A stretch of 38,819 nucleotides of DNA from Acutalibacter sp. 1XD8-33 (GTDB taxonomy: Bacteria; Bacillota; Clostridia; Oscillospirales; Acutalibacteraceae). The first letter of the stretch is position 1. Each line of letters starts with the position of its first letter. The stretch spans positions 1 through 38,819 of the forward strand of contig NZ_RAZF01000028.1 of NCBI RefSeq assembly GCF_003612555.1, read 5' to 3'. Both the position numbers and the translations under genes were made by a program. Below are positions 7,303 through 17,763 of the stretch, piece by piece. Below the pieces are notes generated by a model. That model did no database searches and had not been told where the DNA came from. It saw only the letters and a program-made list of their open reading frames with translations.

Positions 7303-7505
7303 TGGCTGTTTATATCTATCTGGCAGACTGGGCGAACAGGAAGGGCGAATACTGACCTGCTATCCCTACTATTGCCGGGGAGTTGAAGCTGTCGCAATTT
7401 ACTGTCCGCAGGGCCTTGCAGGATTTGAGAAAAGCCTAATTATTGGAAACGGAGCAGCGCTACCGTGCCAAGAGCGGCAAGAGCAGTTTGCGTTTTCGGC
7501 TGTAG
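7303..7505 (+). pseudogene. HTH-domain replication/regulatory protein remnant
   Basis: The frame reads VAVYIYLADWANRKGEY, stop, PAIPTIAGELKLSQFTVRRALQDLRKA, stop, LLETEQRYRAKSGKSSLRFRL, stop at 7503-7505. It is a winged-helix domain (PTIAxELxLSxxTVRRALxDL) as in GntR-like or replication-initiator HTH proteins of mobile elements. Two nonsense codons (TGA 7353, probably from TGG, and TAA near 7437) break it, and the N-terminus is gone. Confidence 0.6.
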
Positions 7506-7510
7506 AAGAT

Positions 7511-7575
7511 ATGACAGAAAGCACCTGCCGCCAAGGAGCAATCGCGCTCTTTTGGTGGCAGGTGCCTCCTGTCAT
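7511..7575 (+). terminator. Long stem-loop at the right end of the element remnant
   Basis: ATGACAG and GCACCTGCCGCCAA at 7511-7534 pair with TTGGTGGCAGGTGC and CTGTCAT at 7552-7575, with an internal gap. There is no long T-run, so it may be a terminator or a structural end of the element. Confidence 0.45.
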
Positions 7576-7641
7576 CATGACGGGTGTAGAGAAGTATCCC
7601 TTTAGAAAAAGTCATACAGCAGAGAAGAAAGAGTGCTTTCT

Positions 7642-7674
7642 CTTGACTTTGACCCCCGCTCCAAGGTGTACAAT
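7642..7674 (+). promoter_or_regulatory. MerR-like long-spacer promoter of the flavodoxin remnant
   Basis: TTGACT (7643-7648) and TACAAT (7669-7674) are separated by 20 bases, and the spacer carries CTTG...CTCCAAG outer arms. Long spacers with such dyads are typical of MerR-family targets, which often drive flavodoxin or reductase genes. No merR gene is in view. Confidence 0.45.
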
Positions 7675-7700
7675 ATAGGAAAACTGAAGGAGGACTCCCT

Positions 7701-7875
7701 GTGAACAAAAAATTAGTCGCTTACTTTTCCGCCAGCGGCATGACCGCCAGCGCCGCCAAAGCCTTGGCCGAGGCCGCCAATGCCGACTTGTACGAGATAA
7801 AGCCCGCCGTACCCTACACCAGCGCCGACCTAAACTGGCAGGACAAAAGCTCCCGCAGCTCGGTGGAAATGCGCG
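7701..7875 (+). pseudogene. Flavodoxin-like gene, 3' truncated
   Basis: GTG 7701 has a good Shine-Dalgarno (GAAGGAGG at 7686-7693). The product begins [24 protein letters not shown] with the FMN phosphate-binding loop (SASGMTA), then [18 protein letters not shown] and [11 protein letters not shown], a clear flavodoxin-family N-terminus of about 57 residues. After that the frame runs through the antisense of the MATE gene and is meaningless (to 8417). Full members are about 150-180 residues. The break coincides with the 3' break of the convergent MATE gene. Confidence 0.8.
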
Positions 7876-8474
7876 ACCCCGGCTACGCTCATATGGAATA
7901 CCGCCACGAACAGCAGATCCAGGCCGATATTGAGCAAAGAGGAAAAAATCAATATGCACAGGGGCGTGAAACTGTTGCCAAAGGCCCGCATGATGCCGGA
8001 GAATATGTTGTGGCCCACGGTGGCCAGCAGCCCGGCACAGATAACAAGCATATAACTGTACGCCTCTTTCAGGATGGATTCCGGCGTATCCATCAGAACC
8101 ATAAACTGCCGCAGGAACAGCAGCGAGATAATCGTCATTATCAGGGTGATGCCCCCGCTAAGTGCAAAGGTGGAGGCGATGGCCCGGCGCAACCTGCCGG
8201 GTTCTTTCGCGCCAAAGCATCGGGTGATCACCAGCACGAACCCTCCCGCAAGCCCGCCGGAAAGCTGGATGATAAGCCCGTAAAGCGACCCGGTAGAGCC
8301 AATAGCAGCGATGGCTCCGTCCCCCAGCACATAACCGGCGACTACCGTGTCGACTACACTATATATTTGCTGGAAGATGCTGCCGATCAGCAGCGGTATG
8401 GAAAATCTCAGCACTAAGCGCAGGAATTTGCCCTGGGTCATGTCTATGGTGCGTTCTCTCTTGGCGTTTGTCAT
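7870..8474 (-). pseudogene. MATE-family efflux protein, C-terminal half deleted
   Basis: Starting at ATG 8474 (Shine-Dalgarno GGAGGG seven bases before), the protein reads [37 protein letters not shown], a standard MATE N-terminus. It continues through about six membrane helices to [17 protein letters not shown], then switches to unrelated residues and stops at 7830. MATE transporters need 12 helices, so half is gone. It lies 29 bases downstream of the MFS gene on the same strand and was probably the second gene of that operon. Likely inactive. Confidence 0.85.
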
Positions 8475-8503
8475 GATAAAACCCTCCTATATATTCTGTG
8501 AAA

Positions 8504-9679
8504 TTATATTTTTTTAGAGTGTATGGGCCGAAAAACAAACATGCTCAGAAACAACGCTACTATGGGCAGAAGTACGGCGATACCATAAATGTTCCGATAG
8601 CCCAGAGAACCCGCCGCCAGCCCCCAGAGAAAGGAACCCAGCGAGTACCCCAGGGAACCCATGCAGCTATAAGTGGCCGCAGCGGCTCCCCGGCGCTCTG
8701 CCGGGGCACGGGACATGGAGATGGGGCCGATGGCCGCGTTGCTGATCCCGCCGCCGAATCCGTTGAGTATCCCCGCCGCATAAAACAGGATATCACCGCC
8801 CATAAAGAACAGACACACAAAAGCCAGCCCGGACAGTAGCAGACCCGCCACAAACAGTAGCCGCAGGTCAGACAGCCTGTCAATGATCTTCCCCAAAAGC
8901 AGAGTAGCCAGCAGAAAAGCGGCGGCCTGCAGGGTAAACAGCAGGCTGATATCCCTGACCCCGGTCTCCACCCCATAGGTGGGGAGATAGGCATAGGCGG
9001 AGCCGGCAGCCATAAGCAGCAACTGGACTACTCCGGGCAAGAAAGCGCTCTTTTCCAGCAAAGCCCAAAGTCCGCGCTGCCGTGTGTGTTCGTTCTCTGC
9101 CTGCTCGGGGACAGCCGGGGCTTTCGTACCGCGAAAGGTCAGGCCAAGGATAGCTCCGACGCCAAAGAGCAGCGCGCCTCCCAGCCAGACAGGGGCATAG
9201 TTTTCACCGAAAATCAGCCGCAGCCCCACAAAGGAACCCGCAGCCCCAGCGATAGTCCCGGCGATGCCGAAATAGGACAGCCCGCTTTTCACCTTTTCTT
9301 GGGGCAGCACGTCGGTGGCGATGGCCGTCTGGGACACTGACCCGGCAGAGATACCAAAGCCCTGTACGAGCCGTATCACGATGATGGGCAGGGCCATAGG
9401 CAGCGCGATGAACCCCACCATCCCCGCCGCCATGATGAGAAAGCCGGAGCATAGCACAAGGCTTTTCCCCTTTCTGTCTGCCAGCGCCCCCGCCAGAGGA
9501 GCGCCCGCCATAGCCGCCATAGCCGAGAGGGCGTGGCCCATCCCCAGCACGGACGGGGCGAAGTTCAGTCCGTCTAAGTAGAGGGGCAGCACGGTCATGA
9601 TGAACTGGTTGCCCATTTGCAGCAAAATCGCGGCAGTAAAAATCCGCAAAAACCTCCGATTCCAGATGTTGTTATGCAT
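8504..9679 (-). CDS. MFS transporter (drug-efflux type)
   Basis: This is an intact 391-residue, 12-helix major facilitator. N-terminal helices include MGNQFIMTVLPLYLDGL. The loop between helices 2 and 3 carries GALADRKGK (motif A), and helix 4-5 has RLVQGFGISAGSVSQTAIATD, typical of multidrug or sugar efflux members. Proton-driven export across the cytoplasmic membrane is the family role; the substrate is unknown. A 14-base LacI-type operator lies 24 bases upstream of the start (9703-9716). The repressor gene that carries the same operator is immediately upstream on the same strand, so this exporter is probably its target. The MATE remnant follows 29 bases later. Confidence 0.85.
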   Translation of the reverse strand: MHNNIWNRRFLRIFTAAILLQMGNQFIMTVLPLYLDGLNFAPSVLGMGHALSAMAAMAGAPLAGALADRKGKSLVLCSGFLIMAAGMVGFIALPMALPIIVIRLVQGFGISAGSVSQTAIATDVLPQEKVKSGLSYFGIAGTIAGAAGSFVGLRLIFGENYAPVWLGGALLFGVGAILGLTFRGTKAPAVPEQAENEHTRQRGLWALLEKSAFLPGVVQLLLMAAGSAYAYLPTYGVETGVRDISLLFTLQAAAFLLATLLLGKIIDRLSDLRLLFVAGLLLSGLAFVCLFFMGGDILFYAAGILNGFGGGISNAAIGPISMSRAPAERRGAAAATYSCMGSLGYSLGSFLWGLAAGSLGYRNIYGIAVLLPIVALFLSMFVFRPIHSKKI

Positions 9680-9702
9680 GATTCTATCTCCTTCTCTTTG
9701 TG

Positions 9703-9716
9703 TGTTACCGGTGACA
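9703..9716. promoter_or_regulatory. LacI-type operator before the MFS gene
   Basis: TGTTACCGGTGACA is a near-perfect palindrome with a central CG. It differs from the site at 10791-10804 at two positions and lies between the MFS start and the lacI-type gene's terminator. Confidence 0.7.
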
Positions 9717-9726
9717 TATTTCTCTT

Positions 9727-9755
9727 AAAAAACCGCCGGAGCGTTCCGGCAGGTT
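9727..9755 (-). terminator. Terminator of the LacI-type gene
   Basis: On the minus strand AACCTGCCGGA pairs with TCCGGCGGTT around ACGC, then TTTT. It starts at the repressor's stop codon, so MFS expression needs either readthrough or a promoter inside this short gap. Confidence 0.65.
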
Positions 9756-10759
9756 TATTTTTCTGAAATCGTGCCCCGGTCGATATAGCGCATATCCAGA
9801 AACCTTGTCTGAGGTGGAAGCTCCGGCTCCTCCATGCGCTGCAAAAGCAGCTCCATGGCCGCCTCGCCCACCTGGGACAAATCCGGCTCCACGGAGTTGA
9901 TGGGCGGGGCCAGTTCCTGGGCGATACGGTTATCGTACCCGGAGATGCTCATGTCCTCCGGCACCCGCAGCCCTGCGGCGTAGAGGGCCTGCATAGCGCC
10001 CGCCGCCAGAATATCCGCCGTGCAGAAAACCGCCGTGGGACGCTCCGTCAGGGCCAGCAGCCGCTCCATAGCCTGCCGCCCCAGCTTGATGCCGTAAGTC
10101 TCCGTCAGGCTGAGCAGCTGCTCTCGGCGCGGCACCCCGGCCTCCTCCATGGCTCGGCGGAAACCCTCTAATCGGTGCGCCTCCACCGTAGCGAATGGCT
10201 CCGGCCCCAGAAAAGCCACCCGCCTGTGGCCCTTCTCCAAAAAACGCTTGGTGCTCTCATATGCCCCATCCAAATCCCGAAAGCAGATGTTGTCTACAAA
10301 AGGGTCGGCATAAGCCCGCTCCACCGCCACCACCGGGATGGACCTTGCCCATAAGAGCTCCGTCTGCCCTTCGGTGAGATAGATATTGGAGATAACCGCG
10401 ACCCCGTCCACCCGCATTCCAATGAATTGGCGAATCAGCTCCTCCTCGTCCCGCACCTCCACCCGGCTCTGCATGGTGAACAGCCGGTAGCCCCGGCGCT
10501 CCGCAGCGGCCATCAGCGCCTTGCTGATCTCCTGGTGCAGGTTACTGGCGTTCTCCACCACCAGGCACCCGATGGTATTGCTGCGCTTGGTGGTCAGCGC
10601 CCGTGCGATGGTGTTGGGGACATAGCCCAGCTTTTTCACGGCGGTCTCCACCCGTTCCCGGGCCTCGGGGGAGACGTACCCCCGCTTATGCAAGACCCGC
10701 CCTACCGTTGCAGTGGACACCCCGGCCTCCCGGGCAATGTCCTTCATTTTCGGTTCCAT
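9755..10759 (-). CDS. LacI-family transcriptional repressor
   Basis: This is a 334-residue LacI/GalR protein. The N-terminal HTH and hinge helix (MKDIAREAGVSTATVGRVLHKRGYVSPEARERVETAVKKLGYVPNTIARAL is the usual layout) is followed by a periplasmic-binding-protein-like effector domain. That domain has IGCLVVENASNL, RFLEKGHRRVAFLGPE, and FCTADILAAGAMQALYAAGLRVPEDMSISGYDN. The effector is unknown. Two nearly identical palindromes match its expected target: one in its own promoter (10791-10804) and one before the MFS gene (9703-9716). The sequence therefore supports autoregulation and control of the exporter. Confidence 0.85.
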   Translation of the reverse strand: MEPKMKDIAREAGVSTATVGRVLHKRGYVSPEARERVETAVKKLGYVPNTIARALTTKRSNTIGCLVVENASNLHQEISKALMAAAERRGYRLFTMQSRVEVRDEEELIRQFIGMRVDGVAVISNIYLTEGQTELLWARSIPVVAVERAYADPFVDNICFRDLDGAYESTKRFLEKGHRRVAFLGPEPFATVEAHRLEGFRRAMEEAGVPRREQLLSLTETYGIKLGRQAMERLLALTERPTAVFCTADILAAGAMQALYAAGLRVPEDMSISGYDNRIAQELAPPINSVEPDLSQVGEAAMELLLQRMEEPELPPQTRFLDMRYIDRGTISEK

Positions 10760-10790
10760 TCCCTCACCGCATTTCGTTGTTTTATGGTTG

Positions 10791-10832
10791 TGTCACCGAT
10801 GACATGTTAGCATATAAAAAATCTAAAATCAA
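10791..10832 (-). promoter_or_regulatory. Promoter and operator of the LacI-type gene
   Basis: On the minus strand TTGATT (10827-10832) is followed after 17 bases by TAACAT (10804-10809). The palindrome TGTCACCGATGACA (10791-10804) abuts the -10 and covers the transcription start, the classic place for a repressor. Confidence 0.7.
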
Positions 10833-10864
10833 TAGGGAAAAGAAAAAATTTTTCGTGGTGAGGT

Positions 10865-11447
10865 CTATTCCTCTATTTCCTTACCCTCCCCATACGCTGC
10901 CTGTATCTCCTCCAGCAGCGCTTTTGCCGCCGGGGTGAATGCCTGGAACTTCCGCCATACCAGATACATTTTCGACTCTAGCCGTGGGTATAGCGGCCGA
11001 AAGCAAAGGCCGGTGTTTGGGTTGATGTCGAACAAGTCTTTTTTAGGGCGATGGCGTAGCCCAGCCCCTCCTGCACCAAAATTTTCGAGTTATAGCTCAG
11101 ATTGAAGGTGGCTGAAATGTTAAGCGAATCCACCTCCTCCCCGAACCAGGACAGCAAACTTGTGCGCAGGCTCTGCCTGGTGACGACCAGCGGCAGGCCC
11201 AGCAGGTCTTCTTTTTGAATGACCTCCTTCTGGGCCAGGGGGCTGTCCTCCCGCATGGAGACTCCCAATATGTCTGTATAGGGCAGCACCAAGCCGTTGT
11301 ACCGCCCCAGGTCGGCGCTCTCTACCAGCACGCCGAAGTCTAAAAGGCCCTGATCCAGCCGCAGGGTCACGTCCTCCGCGTCGCCGCTTTGGTGACGCGG
11401 CGCTCCCTGGCCACAGCCAAAAAGTAACGCAGGACGCGTATTTCCAT
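10865..11447 (-). pseudogene. LysR-family regulator, internally deleted and frameshifted
   Basis: The start at 11447 gives MEIRVLRYFLAVARE and VTKAA, the first helix of a LysR HTH. It then jumps directly to DVTLRLDQGLLDFGVLVESADLG, which belongs well inside the effector domain, so roughly 100 residues including the recognition helix are missing. The effector domain continues (LGVSMREDSPLAQKE, then ILVQEGLGYAIALKK). After an A-run near 11035 the frame changes by one base and continues as DLFDINPNTGLCFRPLYPRLESKMYLVWRKFQAFTPAA to the stop at 10865. Non-functional. Confidence 0.8.
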
Positions 11448-11507
11448 TTTTCTCACCTCTGCTGGTATTATAACGCCAGCAGTTATTCCTATATTTCTAT
11501 AGAAAAG

Positions 11508-11798
11508 ATGTATCCGGCCCCGCATAGGTCTCCCGAAGAAAAGTTTATTGATGCTGTAAATAAGCGGATTCAGAATCAAAGTGCACCAACTAATTTGCAA
11601 ACATTGCGAAAAATCGCGGGATATTCCCAGCGGGTGTTATCAGAAAAATCGGGAGTCAATCTGCGAACGCTTCAGCAATATGAACTTCGGGCAAAGGATA
11701 TTACCAAGGCATCTGGTCGGAGTTTATCTGCGTTATCCAAAACGTTGGGATGCCGGATGGAGGATTTACTGGAATATGCTATGAATGAGGCGGATTAA
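11508..11798 (+). CDS. XRE-type HTH protein, possibly 5'-truncated
   Basis: This is a 96-residue frame. Residues 28-85 form a Cro/C1-type HTH (NLQTLRKIAGYSQRVLSEKSGVNLRTLQQYE, then SALSKTLGCRMEDLLEY). The first 25 residues (EEKFIDAVNKRIQNQSAPT) resemble the linker of longer relatives that carry another N-terminal segment. There is no good Shine-Dalgarno before ATG 11508, so it may be the 3' part of a larger gene. A terminator follows. The AT-leaning composition fits an acquired gene. Confidence 0.6.
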   Translation: MYPAPHRSPEEKFIDAVNKRIQNQSAPTNLQTLRKIAGYSQRVLSEKSGVNLRTLQQYELRAKDITKASGRSLSALSKTLGCRMEDLLEYAMNEAD

Positions 11799-11845
11799 TT
11801 TTGGACCAAAATACTCCAAACCGGATTAAGTGTGGAGAGCGAGGA

Positions 11846-11884
11846 AAGGCCATCACCATTACATAGTGGTGGCCTTCGGCTTTT
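11846..11884 (+). terminator. Terminator after the XRE gene
   Basis: AAGGCCATCAC pairs with GTGGTGGCCTT (one wobble), followed by CGGCTTTT. It lies 48 bases past the stop at 11798. Between here and 12050 I see no gene. Confidence 0.65.
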
Positions 11885-12053
11885 CTAGTAGTTTTTTGAA
11901 GGAATATGTTCCAGTCTTTCCAAAACTGTGCCGTTTCGGGAAAGAATATTAAATTCATTTCTATACAATAAAAAGAAGATGATGAAAATTTTTACGCTGG
12001 TTAGCTTAGCTAAAACAAAACATTGAAAACGTTTACAACGAGCGAAGCAAGGA

Positions 12054-12157
12054 GTGGGTAAAATGTTTCGGAGACTTCGCTCTGCGAAGTCTCGCCTTTC
12101 TCAAAGGCCGCGGGGGTTGGGGGACGCTGGTCCCCAATGGGGGCCAGCGTCCCCCAA
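12054..12157 (+). repeat. Composite palindromic repeat, copy E
   Basis: The order is core-like GTGGGTAAAATGTTTCG (12054-12070), then a perfect hairpin GAGACTTCGC-TCT-GCGAAGTCTC (12071-12093). Next come CCTTTCTCAAAGG (12095-12107), a GGGGGTTGGGGG run, and a large stem (TTGGGGGACGCTGG with its complement, 12117-12157). The core, hairpin and CCTTTCTCAAAGG order matches copy A base for base over most positions. It lies between convergent genes. Confidence 0.75.
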
Positions 12158-12199
12158 GGTCTTAAAAAGCATGCTTTCTGCGAAAGCCGCTTTTGCCGC

Positions 12200-12586
12200 T
12201 CAAAGAATTGTCTCCTGGGCCCGTCTGCATAGCTGGCACAGAGCCATAGCCGGCAGTGTGAGGCCGCACCACAGCAGGGAGTATGGCAGGCAAACTTGGC
12301 CCATAAGATTCAGCGGCATTTGAGAATAGTCCCAAACCTGCATTCCCAGAATATGGTTGACTACAACGCCGGCAGCCAGCTCTACGCCAGTGATGAGCCC
12401 CGCTCCGGCAAGACAGCGCAGAAGCAGATTCTTTCCATCCAGACGCCCGCAGCATATCCGGTTGATAAGGCACAGGCAGACGCCGCCGGCAATGGCCATA
12501 GAGTAGTGGGTGTGCCCTCTCCAGGCCATTTCTAATGTAGGATAGGCGCAGCTGCCAGTTAGAAAGATCATTCCGTCATGATTCAT
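12200..12586 (-). CDS. CmpB-like (ABC-transporter type IV/DUF1113) membrane protein
   Basis: This is a 128-residue membrane protein with about four hydrophobic segments: FLTGSCAYPTLEM, YSMAIAGGVCLCLINRIC, LLLRCLAGAGLITGVELAAGVVVN and VCLPYSLLWCGLTLPAMAL. The segment ILGMQVWDYSQMPLNLMGQVCLPYSLLW matches the (W/V)DYS-x-x-P-x-N-x-x-G-x-(V/I)-C-x-x-(Y/F)-S-x-x-W signature of the CmpB-like family, whose transport role is only nominal. ATG 12586 is preferred over the longer frame because GGAGGA lies eight bases before it. It is divergent from galE. Confidence 0.7.
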   Translation of the reverse strand: MNHDGMIFLTGSCAYPTLEMAWRGHTHYSMAIAGGVCLCLINRICCGRLDGKNLLLRCLAGAGLITGVELAAGVVVNHILGMQVWDYSQMPLNLMGQVCLPYSLLWCGLTLPAMALCQLCRRAQETIL

Positions 12587-12802
12587 ATGAACTTCCTCCT
12601 TTCGGGTTCTGCCATGATAATTTCGTTCAGAGAAATAAATGGGCCGACAGAGCACAGGCAAAGAGAACACGCGGGCGGCGGACCGCTTAAAAAAACCGCA
12701 GGACGGTTCTGTTTCTTGCCTGGCAGTCCATAGTATCTCCCGCAAGTATGGAAACTATTTTGACCATTTCTCGGAGAATATTGATTTTTGCCTTGAAAAT
12801 CC

Positions 12803-12831
12803 TTGTATTTCTTCCGTTCTTTGCCTATAAT
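12803..12831 (+). promoter_or_regulatory. galE promoter
   Basis: TTGTAT (12803-12808), a 17-base spacer and a consensus TATAAT (12826-12831) lie 55 bases before the galE ATG. Confidence 0.7.
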
Positions 12832-12885
12832 ATTTGCAAAGGCGGAGAATCCGCAAAAAGAAACTTCCGGAAAGGCGGGGTCGTG

Positions 12886-13908
12886 ATGAAGGTTTTGGTA
12901 ACAGGCGGTGCGGGATATATTGGCAGTCATACAGTGGTAACGCTTTTGCAACAAGACCATCAGGTGGCGATTGTAGACAATTTGTGCAACAGCAAACGGA
13001 CGGCGGTTCAGCGTGTCGAGGAGATTACCGGAAAGAAGGCCGCGTTTTATCAGTGTGACGTGCGGGACGAGGAGGCCCTGCGGCAGGTCTTTCAGAAGGA
13101 GAAGCCCCAGGCGGTGATCCATTTTGCCGGGCTGAAGGCTGTGGGCGAATCCGTGCGGAAGCCCCTGGAGTACTATGACAACAATATCGGCTCCACCCTG
13201 GCGCTGCTGAAGGTGATGGCGGAACAGGGTGTGAATAACATGATTTTCAGCTCTTCGGCCACGGTGTACGGTGAACCGGCTACCGTGCCCATTCGGGAGG
13301 ACTTCCCCTTGCCCAGCAGCGCAAACTGTCCTTATGGCAATACCAAGCTGATGATTGAGCACATCCTGACCGACTACGTTCACGCCCATCCGGAGTTCAG
13401 CGCCGTGCTGCTGCGGTACTTCAACCCGGTAGGCGCCCACGAGAGTGGGCTGATCGGCGAGGATCCCAACGGGATCCCCAACAATCTGGCCCCCTATATC
13501 GCCCAGACGGTGGTGGGCAAGCTCCAGAAGGTCCACGTGTTCGGCAATGACTATCCCACCCCCGACGGCACCGGCGTGCGGGACTACATCCACGTGGTGG
13601 ATCTGGCGGAAGGCCACGCTGCGGCTCTGGGGGTGTTTGAGAAGGGCTCCTGCGGGCTGAAGATCTATAACCTGGGCACGGGCAGGGGCTTCTCCGTGCT
13701 GGAGATGATCGCCGCTTTCTCCAAGGCCGCGGGCAAAGAGATCCCGTACGAAATTAACGCCCGCCGCCCCGGAGATATTCCCACCTGTTATGCGGACTGC
13801 TCCCTGGCCAAGGTGGAGCTGGGCTGGGAGGCCAAAAAGACGGTGGACGACATGTGCGCGGATACCCTCCGCTGGCAGAGGATGAATCCCAATGGCTTTG
13901 AGGATTGA
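12886..13908 (+). CDS. galE: UDP-glucose 4-epimerase
   Basis: This is a 340-residue NAD-dependent short-chain dehydrogenase-type enzyme that interconverts UDP-galactose and UDP-glucose in the cytoplasm. It supplies UDP-galactose for surface sugars and lets galactose enter glycolysis. Visible features are the Rossmann motif GGAGYIG at residues 7-13, the SSSATVYG catalytic Ser/Thr block, YGNTK (Tyr-x3-Lys), YFNPVGAH and the substrate loop RPGDIPTCYAD. Length is normal. The longer open frame from 12748 would include the promoter, so ATG 12886 is the start (AGGCGGGG five bases upstream). It overlaps maf by 17 bases. galK lies 4 kb away on the same strand; no galT is in view. Confidence 0.95.
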   Translation: MKVLVTGGAGYIGSHTVVTLLQQDHQVAIVDNLCNSKRTAVQRVEEITGKKAAFYQCDVRDEEALRQVFQKEKPQAVIHFAGLKAVGESVRKPLEYYDNNIGSTLALLKVMAEQGVNNMIFSSSATVYGEPATVPIREDFPLPSSANCPYGNTKLMIEHILTDYVHAHPEFSAVLLRYFNPVGAHESGLIGEDPNGIPNNLAPYIAQTVVGKLQKVHVFGNDYPTPDGTGVRDYIHVVDLAEGHAAALGVFEKGSCGLKIYNLGTGRGFSVLEMIAAFSKAAGKEIPYEINARRPGDIPTCYADCSLAKVELGWEAKKTVDDMCADTLRWQRMNPNGFED

Positions 13909-14464
13909 GGAGAGAATCGTGCTGGCCTCTCAGTCTCCCAGCAGGAAAATGCTGCTGGAGCAGGCAGGGGTCAGTCTGGATGTGGTGGTCTCCGGCGCGG
14001 ACGAAACCGTTCCGGCGGATTTCACCCCCGCCCAGACGGTGGAGTGTCTGGCCCTGCGGAAGGCCCAGGCCGTGGAGCCCCTGTGCCCTGGGCGGGCCAT
14101 TGTGGCGGCGGACTCGGTGGTGAGCATCGACGGTATGATCATCGGCAAACCGGCGGACGATGAGGCGGCCAAGGCCACCCTGGAGCGCCTTTCCGGCAAG
14201 ACCCACAGGCTCTACACCGGCATCTGCCTGCTGGTGCGGGGAAAGACCCAGGTGTTCCATCAGATGACGGAGGTGACCTTCTACCCCCTAACCCGGGAGG
14301 AGATCGACGAGTATGTGGCCATGGGCGAGTCCACCGGCCGGGCGGGAGGCTATGGCATCGAGGGCGTGGGCGTGATGCTGGTCCGGGAGATCGCCGGGGA
14401 CTACCCCAATATCGTGGGCCTGCCCGTAGCGGAAACCCTCCGCCGCCTGCGGGAGATGCTATAG
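13892..14464 (+). CDS. maf: Maf-like nucleoside triphosphate pyrophosphatase
   Basis: This is a 190-residue Maf/HAM1-fold protein. The N-terminal LASQSPSRKMLLEQAG contains the S-x-SPRR-type phosphate loop, AADSVVSIDG holds the catalytic Asp, and GKPADDEAA...LSGKTHRLYTGICLL and YVAMGESTGRAGGYGIEGVG follow family order. Maf enzymes hydrolyse modified or canonical dTTP/UTP-type nucleotides and in Bacillus affect septation. The start overlaps galE's end by 17 bases, so the two are co-transcribed; yunB follows after 50 bases. Confidence 0.9.
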   Translation: MALRIEERIVLASQSPSRKMLLEQAGVSLDVVVSGADETVPADFTPAQTVECLALRKAQAVEPLCPGRAIVAADSVVSIDGMIIGKPADDEAAKATLERLSGKTHRLYTGICLLVRGKTQVFHQMTEVTFYPLTREEIDEYVAMGESTGRAGGYGIEGVGVMLVREIAGDYPNIVGLPVAETLRRLREML

Positions 14465-14514
14465 CTTTGGCACAAAACCTCCCCTTCTGTGTAATATAAA
14501 AAGGGGGTGGTGTT

Positions 14515-17183
<2,669 letters not shown>

Positions 17184-17475
17184 AGTGTGTAGTTTTTTGG
17201 AGTTTTTATGGGGGGAACGGCGCGCGGGGCAGCTTGACGGCAGGCATACGGCCGGACGGGAGCTTTAAGCTGGGATACTGTGCCCAGAGCTGGCTGGTTT
17301 CGGGCCCAGGGGAGCTTTTTTTCAGTTGCAAAAGAGTTTCATCTCGTTACACGAGATGAACTCTCCGCCCCCCTCTTGTATAGTTAACCGAGCGCAGCGA
17401 GCGTTAACTATTATTCACACCCGCAAAAATTGCGCTTCTCAGGTGTTAAGATCAAGGGTAAGACCGTGGAGCTCA

Positions 17476-17496
17476 AGAGTTCGCGAAGCGAACTCT
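17476..17496. repeat. AGAGTT...AACTCT mini-hairpin within copy A
   Basis: AGAGTTCGC pairs perfectly with GCGAACTCT around loop GAA. Copy B has at the equivalent place only a short GTGGGAC/GTCCCAC stem. The same hairpin with loop AA occurs elsewhere in copy B (29107-29126). Confidence 0.75.
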
Positions 17497-17526
17497 CCCA
17501 CACACTCGCAACCTTTGAGAAAGGTA

Positions 17527-17547
17527 AGACTTCGTTTCACGAAGTCT
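17527..17547. repeat. AGACTTCG mini-hairpin within copy A
   Basis: AGACTTCGT pairs perfectly with ACGAAGTCT around loop TTC. It occupies the same slot, between the core and the CCTTT...AAAGG stem, as the hairpin at 12071-12093 in copy E. Copies B and D lack it. Confidence 0.75.
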
Positions 17548-17763
17548 ACGAAACTTTTACCCTGGACCGGGTGTGGGGGTGAGCGTCTGCCAGTGGCAGA
17601 CAAGCTACGAACCGATCGAAGCGGCAGCTGAGACTCGCGGAGCCCCACGGCTTTTCCGGAATGCGCGTTTCTGTGCGCATGAAGGCCACACAGTATTACT
17701 CTCAAAAGTATAAATAAAAGCCTGAACAGAATGGGCGGTAGCCCTGGAAAGCGAGGAACAGAT

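Larger units (their letters stand above)
17333..17718. repeat. Composite palindromic repeat, copy A (between ligA and galK)
   Basis: The 580-base gap holds no gene but a chain of palindromes: 17333-17364, 17381-17410 (TAGTTAAC arms), 17476-17496, 17512-17524 (CCTTTGAGAAAGG), 17527-17547 (AGACTTCGT arms) and 17586-17600 (TCTGCCAGTGGCAGA). The core complement of CCAGGGTAAAAGTTTCG is at 17549-17565 and the tail GGCCACACAGTATTACTCTC at 17685-17704. Blocks are shared with copies B, C, D and E. 17184-17332 before it shows only weak stem-loops. Confidence 0.8.

Noticed and set aside
12117-12157. Large stem-loop taken as an ordinary terminator between the XRE and CmpB genes
   Set aside because: It could terminate, but it lacks a proper T-run and belongs to the repeated block, so it is listed as part of copy E.
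12583-13617. A 344-residue minus-strand frame antisense to galE
   Set aside because: It overlaps the well-supported galE gene and the CmpB-like start, with no motif or ribosome site.
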